Below are positions 26,024 to 36,500 of a stretch of 64,000 nt of DNA, one piece after another; the stretch's first letter is position 1; the number at the start of each line of letters is the position of its first letter. The translations under genes were made by a program, and so were the position numbers. The notes under the pieces were generated by a model, which worked only from the letters and a program-made list of their open reading frames with translations, was not told the DNA's origin and ran no database searches. Location: assembly GCF_001949145.1 (NCBI RefSeq), contig NW_019091578.1, positions 108,859-172,858 of the forward strand, given 5' to 3'. This DNA comes from Acanthaster planci. Lineage: Eukaryota; Echinodermata; Asteroidea; Valvatida; Acanthasteridae.

Positions 26024-29000
26024 ATGACATCCAGACGTTCACCATTCGACCCCGGCGCACACGGCCTGGACGCAAATTTTCAGTTAACCAGCTATTCAGA
26101 CCTAAAAGATTTCGGGGCGAAAGTTCCTCAAGATGAATTGCTCAAACTCCTCCAAACGATCAAAGAGCCAGACGGAGAGAAAACAGCCGAAGAGATGGTG
26201 CTTCAACAGCCAGAATACGGTAAGTATTGAGTAGGTTTATTCTGGAAGAGAGCCAAGGAGATTGATTAAATTTCAGTCAATCTTTGACGCGAGAAACCTA
26301 GAAAGTTTTCTTTGAGGCCGCATTGTGACGATTATGCACAGCTGGGGAGTTATTTCGTACCAGGGAAGGCGTGCGTCGTACACCTGTAGCTACCTGTCGT
26401 CGTTCGGCGGTCAAAAACAGTGAAAGTTTCAAGTAATTAATACAATTGATTTTCTAAAAGTTTCCATTTAAGCATTGCAGATTCACAGACTGCTATAATT
26501 GAATTGAATTCTGACGCCCATTTTCGTTGGTTTTAGGCAAATTCAGCTTGCTTGACTTTTGTGAAGCTTGTGCTCATGATTAAACTAATCAAAACATTTG
26601 ACCAAGCCCGAAAAGTTCAAAATAATCTGCATAATTAAAATCTCTGTAATGATTTTCCTCTTTGAGGGCTCTTGGACACTGTTGGTTGTATAATTTTTTT
26701 TACAGGAATTGGCAATGACTGCAGTATTGTCCCACTGCAACATGGAGGACTTTTCCTCGTTCAATCAACTGACTTCTCTTACCCAGTTTTGGATGACCCA
26801 TATATTATGGTGAGACTAGTTCTCATAAGTCATTACTTCAGTGTTTCAAGAATGATTTTTCAGACTCTATCCTCTTTGTAGAGACTGGTGTCAATTTGTC
26901 AAACACAAGCCCAAAGCATAGCTTTTCTTAGAAAAGCTGTATTTACAACATTATGCACATTTTGGCAGCTGCTGTCTTACATGCCATGCGAATTCACTTT
27001 TTTCCTGCCAGTTTTTCAGGATTATAACAGAACCTTGTATATTTCCCATTTGGTGACAGTGATGACTCATGTCTTGAGTAACAAAGACCGAAATTAACTT
27101 GTGCAATTTGATTTTAAAAACTTTATTTCAGAAAACAACTCAATTAGATAGATAGCACAAATTAAACTACTCTTACTTTGGGATGTAATAACGGAGTTAA
27201 CACGACGGGGTAGACAAAATTTACAGACGCTAGATTTCTTTCCAGTGAAAATGAATTAAATTTATGTGAAACATATCACAAAGAGAAAAGAAAACAATGG
27301 TGAAAGTGTACTTTGTTTGGATTGTTTACAGGGCAAAATAGCTTGTGCAGATGTGCTGAGTGATCTGTACGCTATGGGGATCATAGAATGTGACAATATG
27401 CTGATGTTGTTGGCTGTTCCTCAGACGTTTAGTGACAAAGAACGAGAGATCGTCATTCCACTTATTATGCAAGGCTTCAAGGTATATATAACCCTGAGCA
27501 TTTCAGTTAATGCTAAAAGGCCTATAAAATCAAATGGACTTAATATTAAGATTCAGGGATATGTTTTACCTTTTTCAAAATTGATGTTATTGACCCAAAA
27601 TAATCTCTTGGCTTTGGTTGTTGGTTAGTTGTAACTTAATTTGTTAGTTGTAATTCCATAATCAGCTAATTTCCTCATTTTCACCTCGCAGGCATGCCAT
27701 TGCAAATTAAAATAAAAGCACAAACTCTTGTAAAATATGTTTGTTCATAAATTCCCACTTGTGTCCCTTTTGTCAATAGACGGCCTCGACTTTATCAAAG
27801 TGGTGTGCCATTCTTACCACACACCATTCTTTCCTTGATACAGATGACCAAAAATAAGAATAACTTTTCCCCCCCAGGATGCAGCATCCCTGGCTGGCAC
27901 CAAGATCAGAGGAGGACAAACTGTTCTTAACCCTTGGTGTACCGTTGGCGGAATAGCAACTAGCGTCTGCACGCCGGACAAGATTGTCAGGTGTGTTCAG
28001 TCAGCATCTGTGTTCACATTTGTGAACACATGATATCAGTTCAGTCACTTGATTCCACAGTGAGAGATTTTTCAAGGTTAAATTGTTAAGGTACACCAAC
28101 CTGTAACTATTTTTACTCGTGAAAGTGAGTTTCAATTTCTGTCTTTGTCTAAATCGTGTGTGTGTTGTAAATGACTACTCAGATACATACCTAAATATTA
28201 TGTTAGTATGTAGTTTGAACTTACAGGTTAATCTCTTCCTTCCAGCCCTGACAATGCTGTTACTGGTGATGTACTTGTGCTGACCAAACCACTAGGCACC
28301 ATGATTGCATTGACAGCCAGGAAGTGGCTGTCTGTACCAGATAAGAAGAAGAAGCTAAATGCTCTCCTAACAGCTGAAGAGCTTGAGCGAGGATATCAGG
28401 AAGCTGTTTTCAACATGTGTAGACTCAACAGTGATGGTAAGTTTATCAGTTGTTCCACCCCTATCTTTTCTCCCCAAAGTTCATAATCCAAAGACTTGAA
28501 CTTAAGCGATCTCTGTCAGACTCTCAGAAATCTGCAGAGAGAGTTAAACAATTTTTTCAGGATTCAGAAGGTTAGAACTCAGTGTCATTTACTTTACATT
28601 GGCCATGATGTCCCTTTAATTAAAGTACACTTTACAGAATGTGTTCCTAGGTTCCTGTCTAGCATATGAGTTTGTAGAAGTGATGAAGGTTATGCCAAAG
28701 GAGTCAAGATAATGAATGTCTTTTCACCTGAGGTCTGGAAGAGACTTCTCTTGGGCCTCTTGACTTGTCATGCACTTTAACTTAGACTTGTCTATTAGTC
28801 TTTGACCTGTTTTGTTTCAAGCGATTGTTTAATTTTACTCTAGAGATACAACCATTCCTACTGCAGATTTAGCTCTTGTACAACTTGTGATCTAGGAATT
28901 TCCAACTCAAATATATATGTATTTGTTTTACTTCAGGGTCAAATTTGTCTTCATTGGTCTTTAACCTTTTGTCTGTAGATACTGTTCTGCTTTTAGGTGC

Positions 29001-29876
29001 CAGGATTTGTTTCACAGAGTAAATAAGAGCCCCATCCCGTGCCTAGGACTTGTCCTGTACTTAGTCCAAGACTCAGGCAAGCTTTGTCTTATGTTGAAAG
29101 AAGGTACATGTTTAACATTATTCCTTGTAATCTTGGCATACAGCGGCCAGTTTGATGGCTACTTATAATGCACATGGTGCCACCGATGTCTCAGGCTTTG
29201 GTATCCTGGGTCATGCTGAGGCTTTAGCCAGGTGTCAGAAGGAAGAGGTTAGCTTTGCTATCCACAACCTGCCCATCATTGCAAAGATGCAGCATGTTGC
29301 CAAGGGTTTTATTGACTTCAAACTCTACCAAGGACGATCCCCAGAAATATCAGGTAAATTATCCATCATTCTGCTGATTTCCTTATGTTCATAATATAAA
29401 ATAACTAAATATTTCAAAATTGCTGTCATATAGGGGATCCCTTTTTCAGTTGCTTTTTTTTTGTGGCTTTTCATCTCAATTGGACTTTGTGCCGTTTTGT
29501 AAGTTTTGTTTAGTTGGAATGACAATTTTTTTTTGCGTCAATCATAAGTCATTATTTACATAGTGAATCCCTCAATATGGATTCCTACTCATTAAAACTA
29601 AATACTTCTCTTAAATCTCTTTAATGTTTCTCTTAAAGGAAATTATATTGAAAATTTTTCTGTTTTTAGTTTAAAGATGGTTTTGGTATTATTTTTTCTT
29701 TGTGCCTAGGGGGACTTTTGATTGCCTTCCCAAGGGAACAAGCTGCCAGCTATTGTAAAGAAATGGACAGAAGGGGTTTCAGTGCATGGATCATTGGAAT
29801 TGTAGAAAAGGGTAACCGAACTGCCAAGGTCATTGACAAGCCAAGGGTCATCGAGGTCATTACCAAAATCCTGTGA
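26024..29876 (+). CDS. Selenophosphate synthetase paralogue with Phe at the Sec/Cys site (SPS1-like)
   Basis: Seven exons: 26024-26219, 26706-26809, 27332-27481, 27878-27990, 28246-28436, 29144-29353, 29710-29876; joined length gives 376 aa, ending in TGA. Two AIRS-type domains as in SelD/SEPHS. Conserved blocks include [58 protein letters not shown] and [13 protein letters not shown]. Metal-binding Asp residues equivalent to those of SelD and Lys33 remain, but the catalytic position reads K-D-F-G-A-K: Phe30 replaces Sec/Cys and Ala32 replaces the neighbouring Cys. The motif CGNMF seen in SEPHS1 and, as CGGMF, in the neighbour is also altered (GFIDF). SPS1 proteins of other animals lack selenophosphate synthesis, so loss of that activity is expected. 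Same phases and near-identical exon lengths as the neighbour at 33523. I see no SECIS in its 3' region. Intact frame and splice sites argue against a pseudogene. Confidence 0.93.
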
Positions 29877-32800
29877 TCCTCCGTTGGCATTCCTGTGATG
29901 TCCTTCCAATCATCCTGCTAATTGCTCTCTTTTTGCATTGTAAGATAAGAATGTTGGGAACAAGATTGATTTTTAATAGGAAGTGGCAGAAATAGGTAAT
30001 GTCCCACATTTCCTTGGGCTGATTTTATGGAGCCGCCGTGCTGAAAAGAAGTGCATTTTGAATCTAAAAATCAACTTGGAACATGGCAGCTGCAAGCATG
30101 TTACTGCAGTTGTGTTTGTTTGTCAACCGAATGTGATCTTCATAGGTGAGAACTAAATCACCAAGTTTTAGTTATATACATGTAAAGACTGTCTTGGAAA
30201 GCATAGAGAGGGTTTTGTATGGTATACAACACAACTGCCAGCGATTTAACTTTGAAACATGAACATAAATGTGGCACTTTGAAACAGTTTTCCGAAGTTT
30301 TAAACATCAGTGGTACTTTCACTTTTGGGGTAACAGGTTGATACAAGTGCTACAGCTCTGTGAAATATGGCCGTTGTGGTATTTACATAGTTTAGCATAA
30401 CCATCTACAGTATACTCTTGTGTTGGCAGCTTTTGGTAAGAACTGAGATCATATTAGTTTCTCTACAATCAACATTACAGGTGCTAATGCATACAACTAG
30501 AAATAGCTATTTTCTTAAGGAGGCTCTTAAAAACTGTACTTTGCTTACACAGCCAGAAAAGGTAGCTGATTATTTTCCTTGAACTGTGCTTTCATTTGCC
30601 TGGCAAAGCGTTTAAACAATTGCATGTTAGTCAGTGGCTAGCTGGAGAGCTTTAGTTAAAGACGATTGATCGTAGAATATTCCATCACTAGAAACTTATT
30701 TTAACATTTGCTTGTTCATAGTGATAGATAAGGATTTTATTGACTTCTGTAGCAACTCTTAGAATCAAATCAGGGAATGCATTGTGGATGATGTGGAGAA
30801 TGATGAAGGTAGTCGTCGAATTCTGTAATGACCATTCCATATTGAATGTTGAGTGTCTTAATATATGGGAAAACCATGTCACTAAACAATCCCCTTGACT
30901 ACACTCAACTTGTCAAACTTAGACGTCTTTGTCAAATTTACTTTAACATTTGCCCTTATCAAGTCCTAATTTATGCAAAACTGCTTTTGAGGTACAATTG
31001 TATCAGGTTAATATGGATCTCATGGCTGAAGTTGTGCTTGTCAACAATTGCATTTACATATGCTTGTCAAGTTACACCTGAACATGTAGGCAGTGAAAGG
31101 CTTTGCTTAGATGGCCAAGGACGGTGATGTCCAGTGTAATGTAAACACTGTACTTTCCCTGTTGCTTTCACTGTTCATGATCTTTATCTTGTAAAGATTA
31201 ACTTCAACATTGCCTCCAGGATGGAGATGAACATGAAGTTGGAATTGTTGTCCAGCTCTCTTGTTGTGATGTTTTAGAATTTTGCCACAAAAACATAAAA
31301 TTTAGCCATTTTATGGAGTTTTTGGAATTTGGTCAATTGAAGGATCTCTAAAATTCTGTTTTAATGGGCCTTAATACCAGCACATGACAATTTTCAACTG
31401 TAAATTGTGTACAACATGGGAGAATCATAACACAGCACTCTGTGTCTGGGTGTCAGTCAGGTGATGGTAGTGTAGTTTTCCAAAAAATAACTTCATTAAA
31501 TGGCCCCAACATTAGCCTGAGATGTTTTTCTACTAAGGTAGACTTAACTTAGAGGAATTACCTTTTGTTTTATGTTAAGTGCTGGCTGAATTTAATGCCT
31601 ATTTGCGAAGCGTATATCATCATTCTATCCAAACTCCTTAACTGTACCTTAACTGTAATATGCTTTTCTTGACACATTGTAATATGCAAATTGGCATCTG
31701 TATTCAAGTATTCTCACTCCCTCATGATGTTTCAGTTAATTCTTTTCAAATTATTCTGTCATATATGCACTTGCAGAATAACAATGCTCTTTTTCATAAT
31801 ATAACCACATGGTTGTTCATTTTTGTATACTCTGATTTTTGAGGGTTTCTGTCTTAAGGTTTATCAACTGACTATAAAATTCAACATCAGTATTGTTTGA
31901 GGATAAATCTCAAACTTCAGAACACTCTAAGCATTTAATTTGGAATGCTCACTGTCAAACATGATTAAGGATGAGAATGTCATGTGTTTAGTATAAAAAC
32001 ACAGCTTGGCTCTGCTTGGAAACATGCCTGATTAGTAACAGAAATCTGAGTAGAATGCATGTAAATTGCTTGTGCCTTGATATTCAGTGGTTTAACAAAT
32101 CATGGCACTCACAGCCATCTGCAAAAAGGAAACTTAAGAAACTTATACAGCCATTAAAGCCAAATTATCATGTTGGGTGTAACTTTTTAGACAGCGTCAC
32201 TCTTTATTTGTCTTTTAAAATTTGAATGAAAAAGTCATGGCCATAGTGTAATTATTCAGTACATTATGTTTTCCAACAGCCATTGAACAACCAGCTTGTT
32301 TATTGCATGCCTTTATTTTTCCTTCTATAAAACATATTCTCTTTTATTGTAATGCTATGTTCCTTTTATATTAATTGTCTCGCAAAAAATAAGATGAATG
32401 TTTTTCAATATGGAACAATTTGAAATGAAGGCTTGTTGATAAACTAAGTTTTACATACCACCAGTAGTGATCATGTCATTGGTCGATTGACTTGCCTCAT
32501 GCCTATGCATGCATTTTTTCTCAAACTATTTTTTATATGAATAAAATTCCCGGCACTCTTCATTAGCATGGTATTAGTTGTTGAAAACTTGGGTTTTTTT
32601 TATTAAAAAGGGGGGGGCAAGTATTTCAGACATATCTCAGCAATTTGGTGTTAGAATTGTAAGATAAGAAAATGATTGAATTAAATTCTATCTTTCCAGC
32701 TATTGGACCTGCCTGTTTTTTAAAGCCCTTCATCAATTTTGTTCTAAGAATGACAGTGCCGGAAGTAAAAATCCTAATGTTTATTCCTTCAGTACAAAAA

Positions 32801-33522
32801 TCGTTTTGTGGTTGTGGTGATCACACACCTGTTGAATTAAAGTTGTTGTGGTGACCAAAAAGATAAGGGACTAGGGACAAAAAATTTAGTCCCAACACTC
32901 GATTTTGACTATCCTAACAAAACGAATTATCCCTTTAAGTTTAACGTGGTGCCTACCCGCGTTACGGCGTACATAACGTGCATTAAGCCAGTGTAGTCAT
33001 ACGGCATGTACAGCGACCTTTAAGCTAGTCCACGGAAAACCCCCTAGCTAAGAAAAGTTGGTTACAAAACTCCCTGTATTAACAAGCATTCGATCGTTGT
33101 TGAATCATTCAAATTCACAGAAACATGAAATCCATGACATCCCATATGTAGGTATCGAACAAAGTATAGATAATTTTATTCTTCAAAAAATGAAAGCTTA
33201 TTTTGGATTGAATTTTGGCGAAAATGCAAACAAGCAGAATAATTTTATTGACTAAATCTATTTTCCTGTAAAGAGCCTGGTATGAATTGCATTGTGGGGA
33301 AAATGTGCAGACCTCCACTGCATGCCCTGGTACGGTCGTATGGCGTGGATGGCCTGTTGCAATTGTGCGTGAACATATGTACATATGTACAATGTACGTG
33401 ACGCACGGGTACGGTACACACGTTATATCTTGCACTCTGCTGTGCAGTTTCTAAACTGTAGAAACGGCTGGGGCCGGGTTGGAATTCTAAAACGGTCATT
33501 TCGGGCTGGTGCTCCGCTCATC
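29877..33522. other. SPS1-F 3' region and spacer before SPS2
   Basis: No convincing exon. It is AT-rich, presumably containing the SPS1-F 3' UTR; a clear AATAAA stands at 32540. Several ATGA-containing hairpins were inspected (for example near 31385), but none pairs an ATGA with a 3' TGA across an 11-12 bp helix and AA loop. The last 240 bp form the SPS2 promoter region. Confidence 0.5.
33284..33302 (-). promoter_or_regulatory. Weaker ZNF143/Staf-like motif upstream of SPS2
   Basis: The minus strand reads TTTCCCCACAATGCAATTC. It shares the CCCACAATGCA core with the site upstream of SPS1-F but misses the consensus at W and at later Y/R positions. It lies 221 bp upstream of the ATG at 33523, a similar distance to the other copy. 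Confidence 0.35.
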
Positions 33523-36500
33523 ATGGCAAACCTTCGCCAGCCGTTCGATCCAGTTGCCTATGGACTTGAAAAGGATTTCCGCTTGACGAAATTCACGCAG
33601 CTGAAAGGATGAGGTTGCAAAGTGCCCCAGAAGGAACTGCTCAAACTTCTGGAGGCAATGAAGGGGAATGATGAAGGATCAACACTCTCGACAGGCGTTG
33701 CAGGGGGTGGAGAGGGGATGGCCACTGGGACTGTTGAAGGATCTCAAGCCGAACAACTGCTTACACAATCGGAGGATCCTTCCCTGCCACAGTTTGGTAA
33801 CAGCAGAAGATGATTTCTGTGCTTTGTAATTATGTAGGGTATTTTTGTCATTGTGTTGGTGTTGGTGGGTTGGGCATGTTGGATGGAGGGGGGGTACCCT
33901 ACTGCTAGCCCCACTAGTGTGGCACGGACTCTCACTCCCGATCCATCATTAGCCACACATTCCGTATGTGCAATTTCATGTCGGCGTATTGAACATTCCG
34001 GCCCACTCACTTATCATCGTGGGCGCAATTTCTTTTGCACACGAACATGATTCTTGACCTTTCCGCTTTCTAAAAACCATTTATTGAATGATTTCACTCA
34101 CGTTATTCAGGTATTTTCCAGTCTTTTGCCTTTATGCATTCAATCTAACGGGCTCGCTCTCTCGGTTGCTATCTTTAAAATAAAGTCGTTGAGCATTACG
34201 TCACTTGACCCCTCATCGTCTCGACGGCTGTTCCATGTCACGACATATGTAATACATGGACTGAGCGACAAGATACTACATGTACCAATGGGCTCTTAGT
34301 TTAGGTATCTTGACATGGAACAGCCGTCATGTCCAGTCATAAGGCAAAAAGGTCACTGGAGTCAAGTATCAAGCTTGAAGTCAATTCGAGTCACCGCTAT
34401 TTAAATGGGGTTTGTGAATTTGGAGATTCACATGCGTCTTTAGCTAGGTAACTTGGACTTTACAAACTTCCTTTGATGATGAACAAGAACCGGGGATACC
34501 CAGTTTATATCTGTCAAAAACAGGTGGTTTGTACATGTAAGTTTCTGTTGAATTACTTCGAATGTCAAATACGAAGGAGTTTCATGCATTTAACTTCATT
34601 AAATTAACAGAAATCTGGGTTGTTTTTATAAAAGCACCATGGAGCTCTAGAAATAACATTTTTCCAATATTTTTAAATCGCTAGGAATTGGGAATGACTG
34701 TTGCATCATACCACTCCAGCATGGAGGACTTTATCTTGTTGAAAGCACTGATTTCTTCTATCCTCTAGTTGATGACCCCTATGTTATGGTGAGATTCTGG
34801 AAGAAAATACAAGGATGCATGATTATGGTACTCCAGGTCAAATTCCTTCAAGACTGTTGTATAGTCAACTATCATTGTAACAAAGCTCCTGGATTTCTCT
34901 AAATTGCCTTGTTATAACAAGAACTTTGTTTTAAATGGACTGAATTCAAGAGACTTTGAGAGTCAACAAATAGTTTGATAAAGGATAATTCAGTTCTACA
35001 AGCAGGGAAGGCACGTGATGTATGAATTTTCTCTGTGCAGCTAATTTGCCAGTCCTGATCTAAAAAGGGAGTTCCGTGTTTCCTAAAAATACATGTAACC
35101 TAAATTTAACTTCTTCATTAAGCCTAACATACCTGAATCCTTTGGCCTTGTCAGTATAGGTACATTAGCTCGTAACTTCCTAAGCAAACTTCAGGTAATG
35201 GTACTAACAGATCACCAATCATTGTCTTCTTTTTCCCAAATGCAATTAGGGCCAGATTGCTTGTGCCAATGTTCTGAGTGATCTGTATGCCGCTGGTGTT
35301 GTTCATTGTGACAACATGTTGATGTTACTAGGTGTACCACAGAAGTTCACTGACAAGGAACGAGACACCGTCATTCCTCTTATGATGGAAGGCTTCAGAG
35401 TAGGTCAAATAATTTAATAGAAAAATAAAAGAATCGTTATAAGGATTACTAAGGATTAAAGAAAGTAAATTTCTTTCCCTGGTAGCAGTTCTGGAAGCTA
35501 ATTTGAATAACTTTTCCTGTCATTTGCAGGTTTAATGGAGGGGATGAGATTTATGTAAATTCAACAGAACGTTTAAAGATTTTCACGCATATATCTATCC
35601 ATGGATTTCCATCGAGCCCTGTAGTCGGTCACATTTAAGCATCAGTTTTTTTTTTAATTATCGAATTGTATCAGACTTTCTTGCATCCCTGTCAACCAGT
35701 AATGGTAGAAAAGTTTGCTAGGGTCAAGTTTCCCATATTACCTTTTTTTGCTCATAGCCTTTTTCCTAAATAGATTTTTTTTTGATACTTCAGGATAATG
35801 CTGGCAAGGCTGGGACAAAAGTCAGAGGGGGTCAAACAGTCATCAACCCATGGTTGACAATTGGTGGTGTTGGCACTAGTGTTTGCTTGCCTGCTGGTAT
35901 AGTTTAGTAAGTTGGGTTTTTTTTCCTTTCAGTTGATATACGTTTATCTGTTGAAGTTGTATTTAACTAGGCCTATCTGTTAATGATGTCACGCTTTGTT
36001 TACATGTATACTTTATATGGAGCACAGAATCTGTCATTCCTACCTGGTTCGCACAAGAAAAAAAATGTACATTTAAACAAAGTATCACTTGACTAGATGT
36101 ACATGTATATTATCTTGATGAAAAAGGCTCGTTCAAATTTGAGTACAATGTTCTAATTACTGAATATATTACTACAGTGTATTTTAGTGTAACATTAATC
36201 ACATAAAATGAAATCTTGAAGTCATTTTATGAAGTTACAAGAAATGTTTTCAAGGTTGAAGTCTTCCAGTGATTTTTTGACTTCTTAGTTACTTCAATAC
36301 TTAGTTCTTTACTTTGTCACTTAAATAGTGACGTAACGTCCTTGGTGAGTTCAATTGGAATACTTTGTACATTGACTCATTCAGACTTTAACTTTAAATT
36401 CACCTGTACACCTGGCTAAAGTCATACTCCCATATGGTTGCAGAGACCTCCAGCTCCAATTTAGAATGTGTACCCAGGTACCAGACCATTCCTCAGCTGG

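Noticed and set aside
31384-31415. ATGACAATTTT hairpin downstream of SPS1-F as a relic SECIS
   Set aside because: Only a 6-bp stem and no TGA on the 3' side, so the quartet cannot form.
33523-33612. Reading the TGA at 33610 as a real stop, making SPS2 a pseudogene or a short peptide
   Set aside because: The stop sits exactly at the Sec position of a conserved motif, the frame continues with all conserved blocks, and a SECIS follows.
33744-34010. Minus-strand open frame overlapping the SPS2 exon 1/intron 1 border
   Set aside because: Overlaps a well-supported exon on the other strand and has no recognisable domain.
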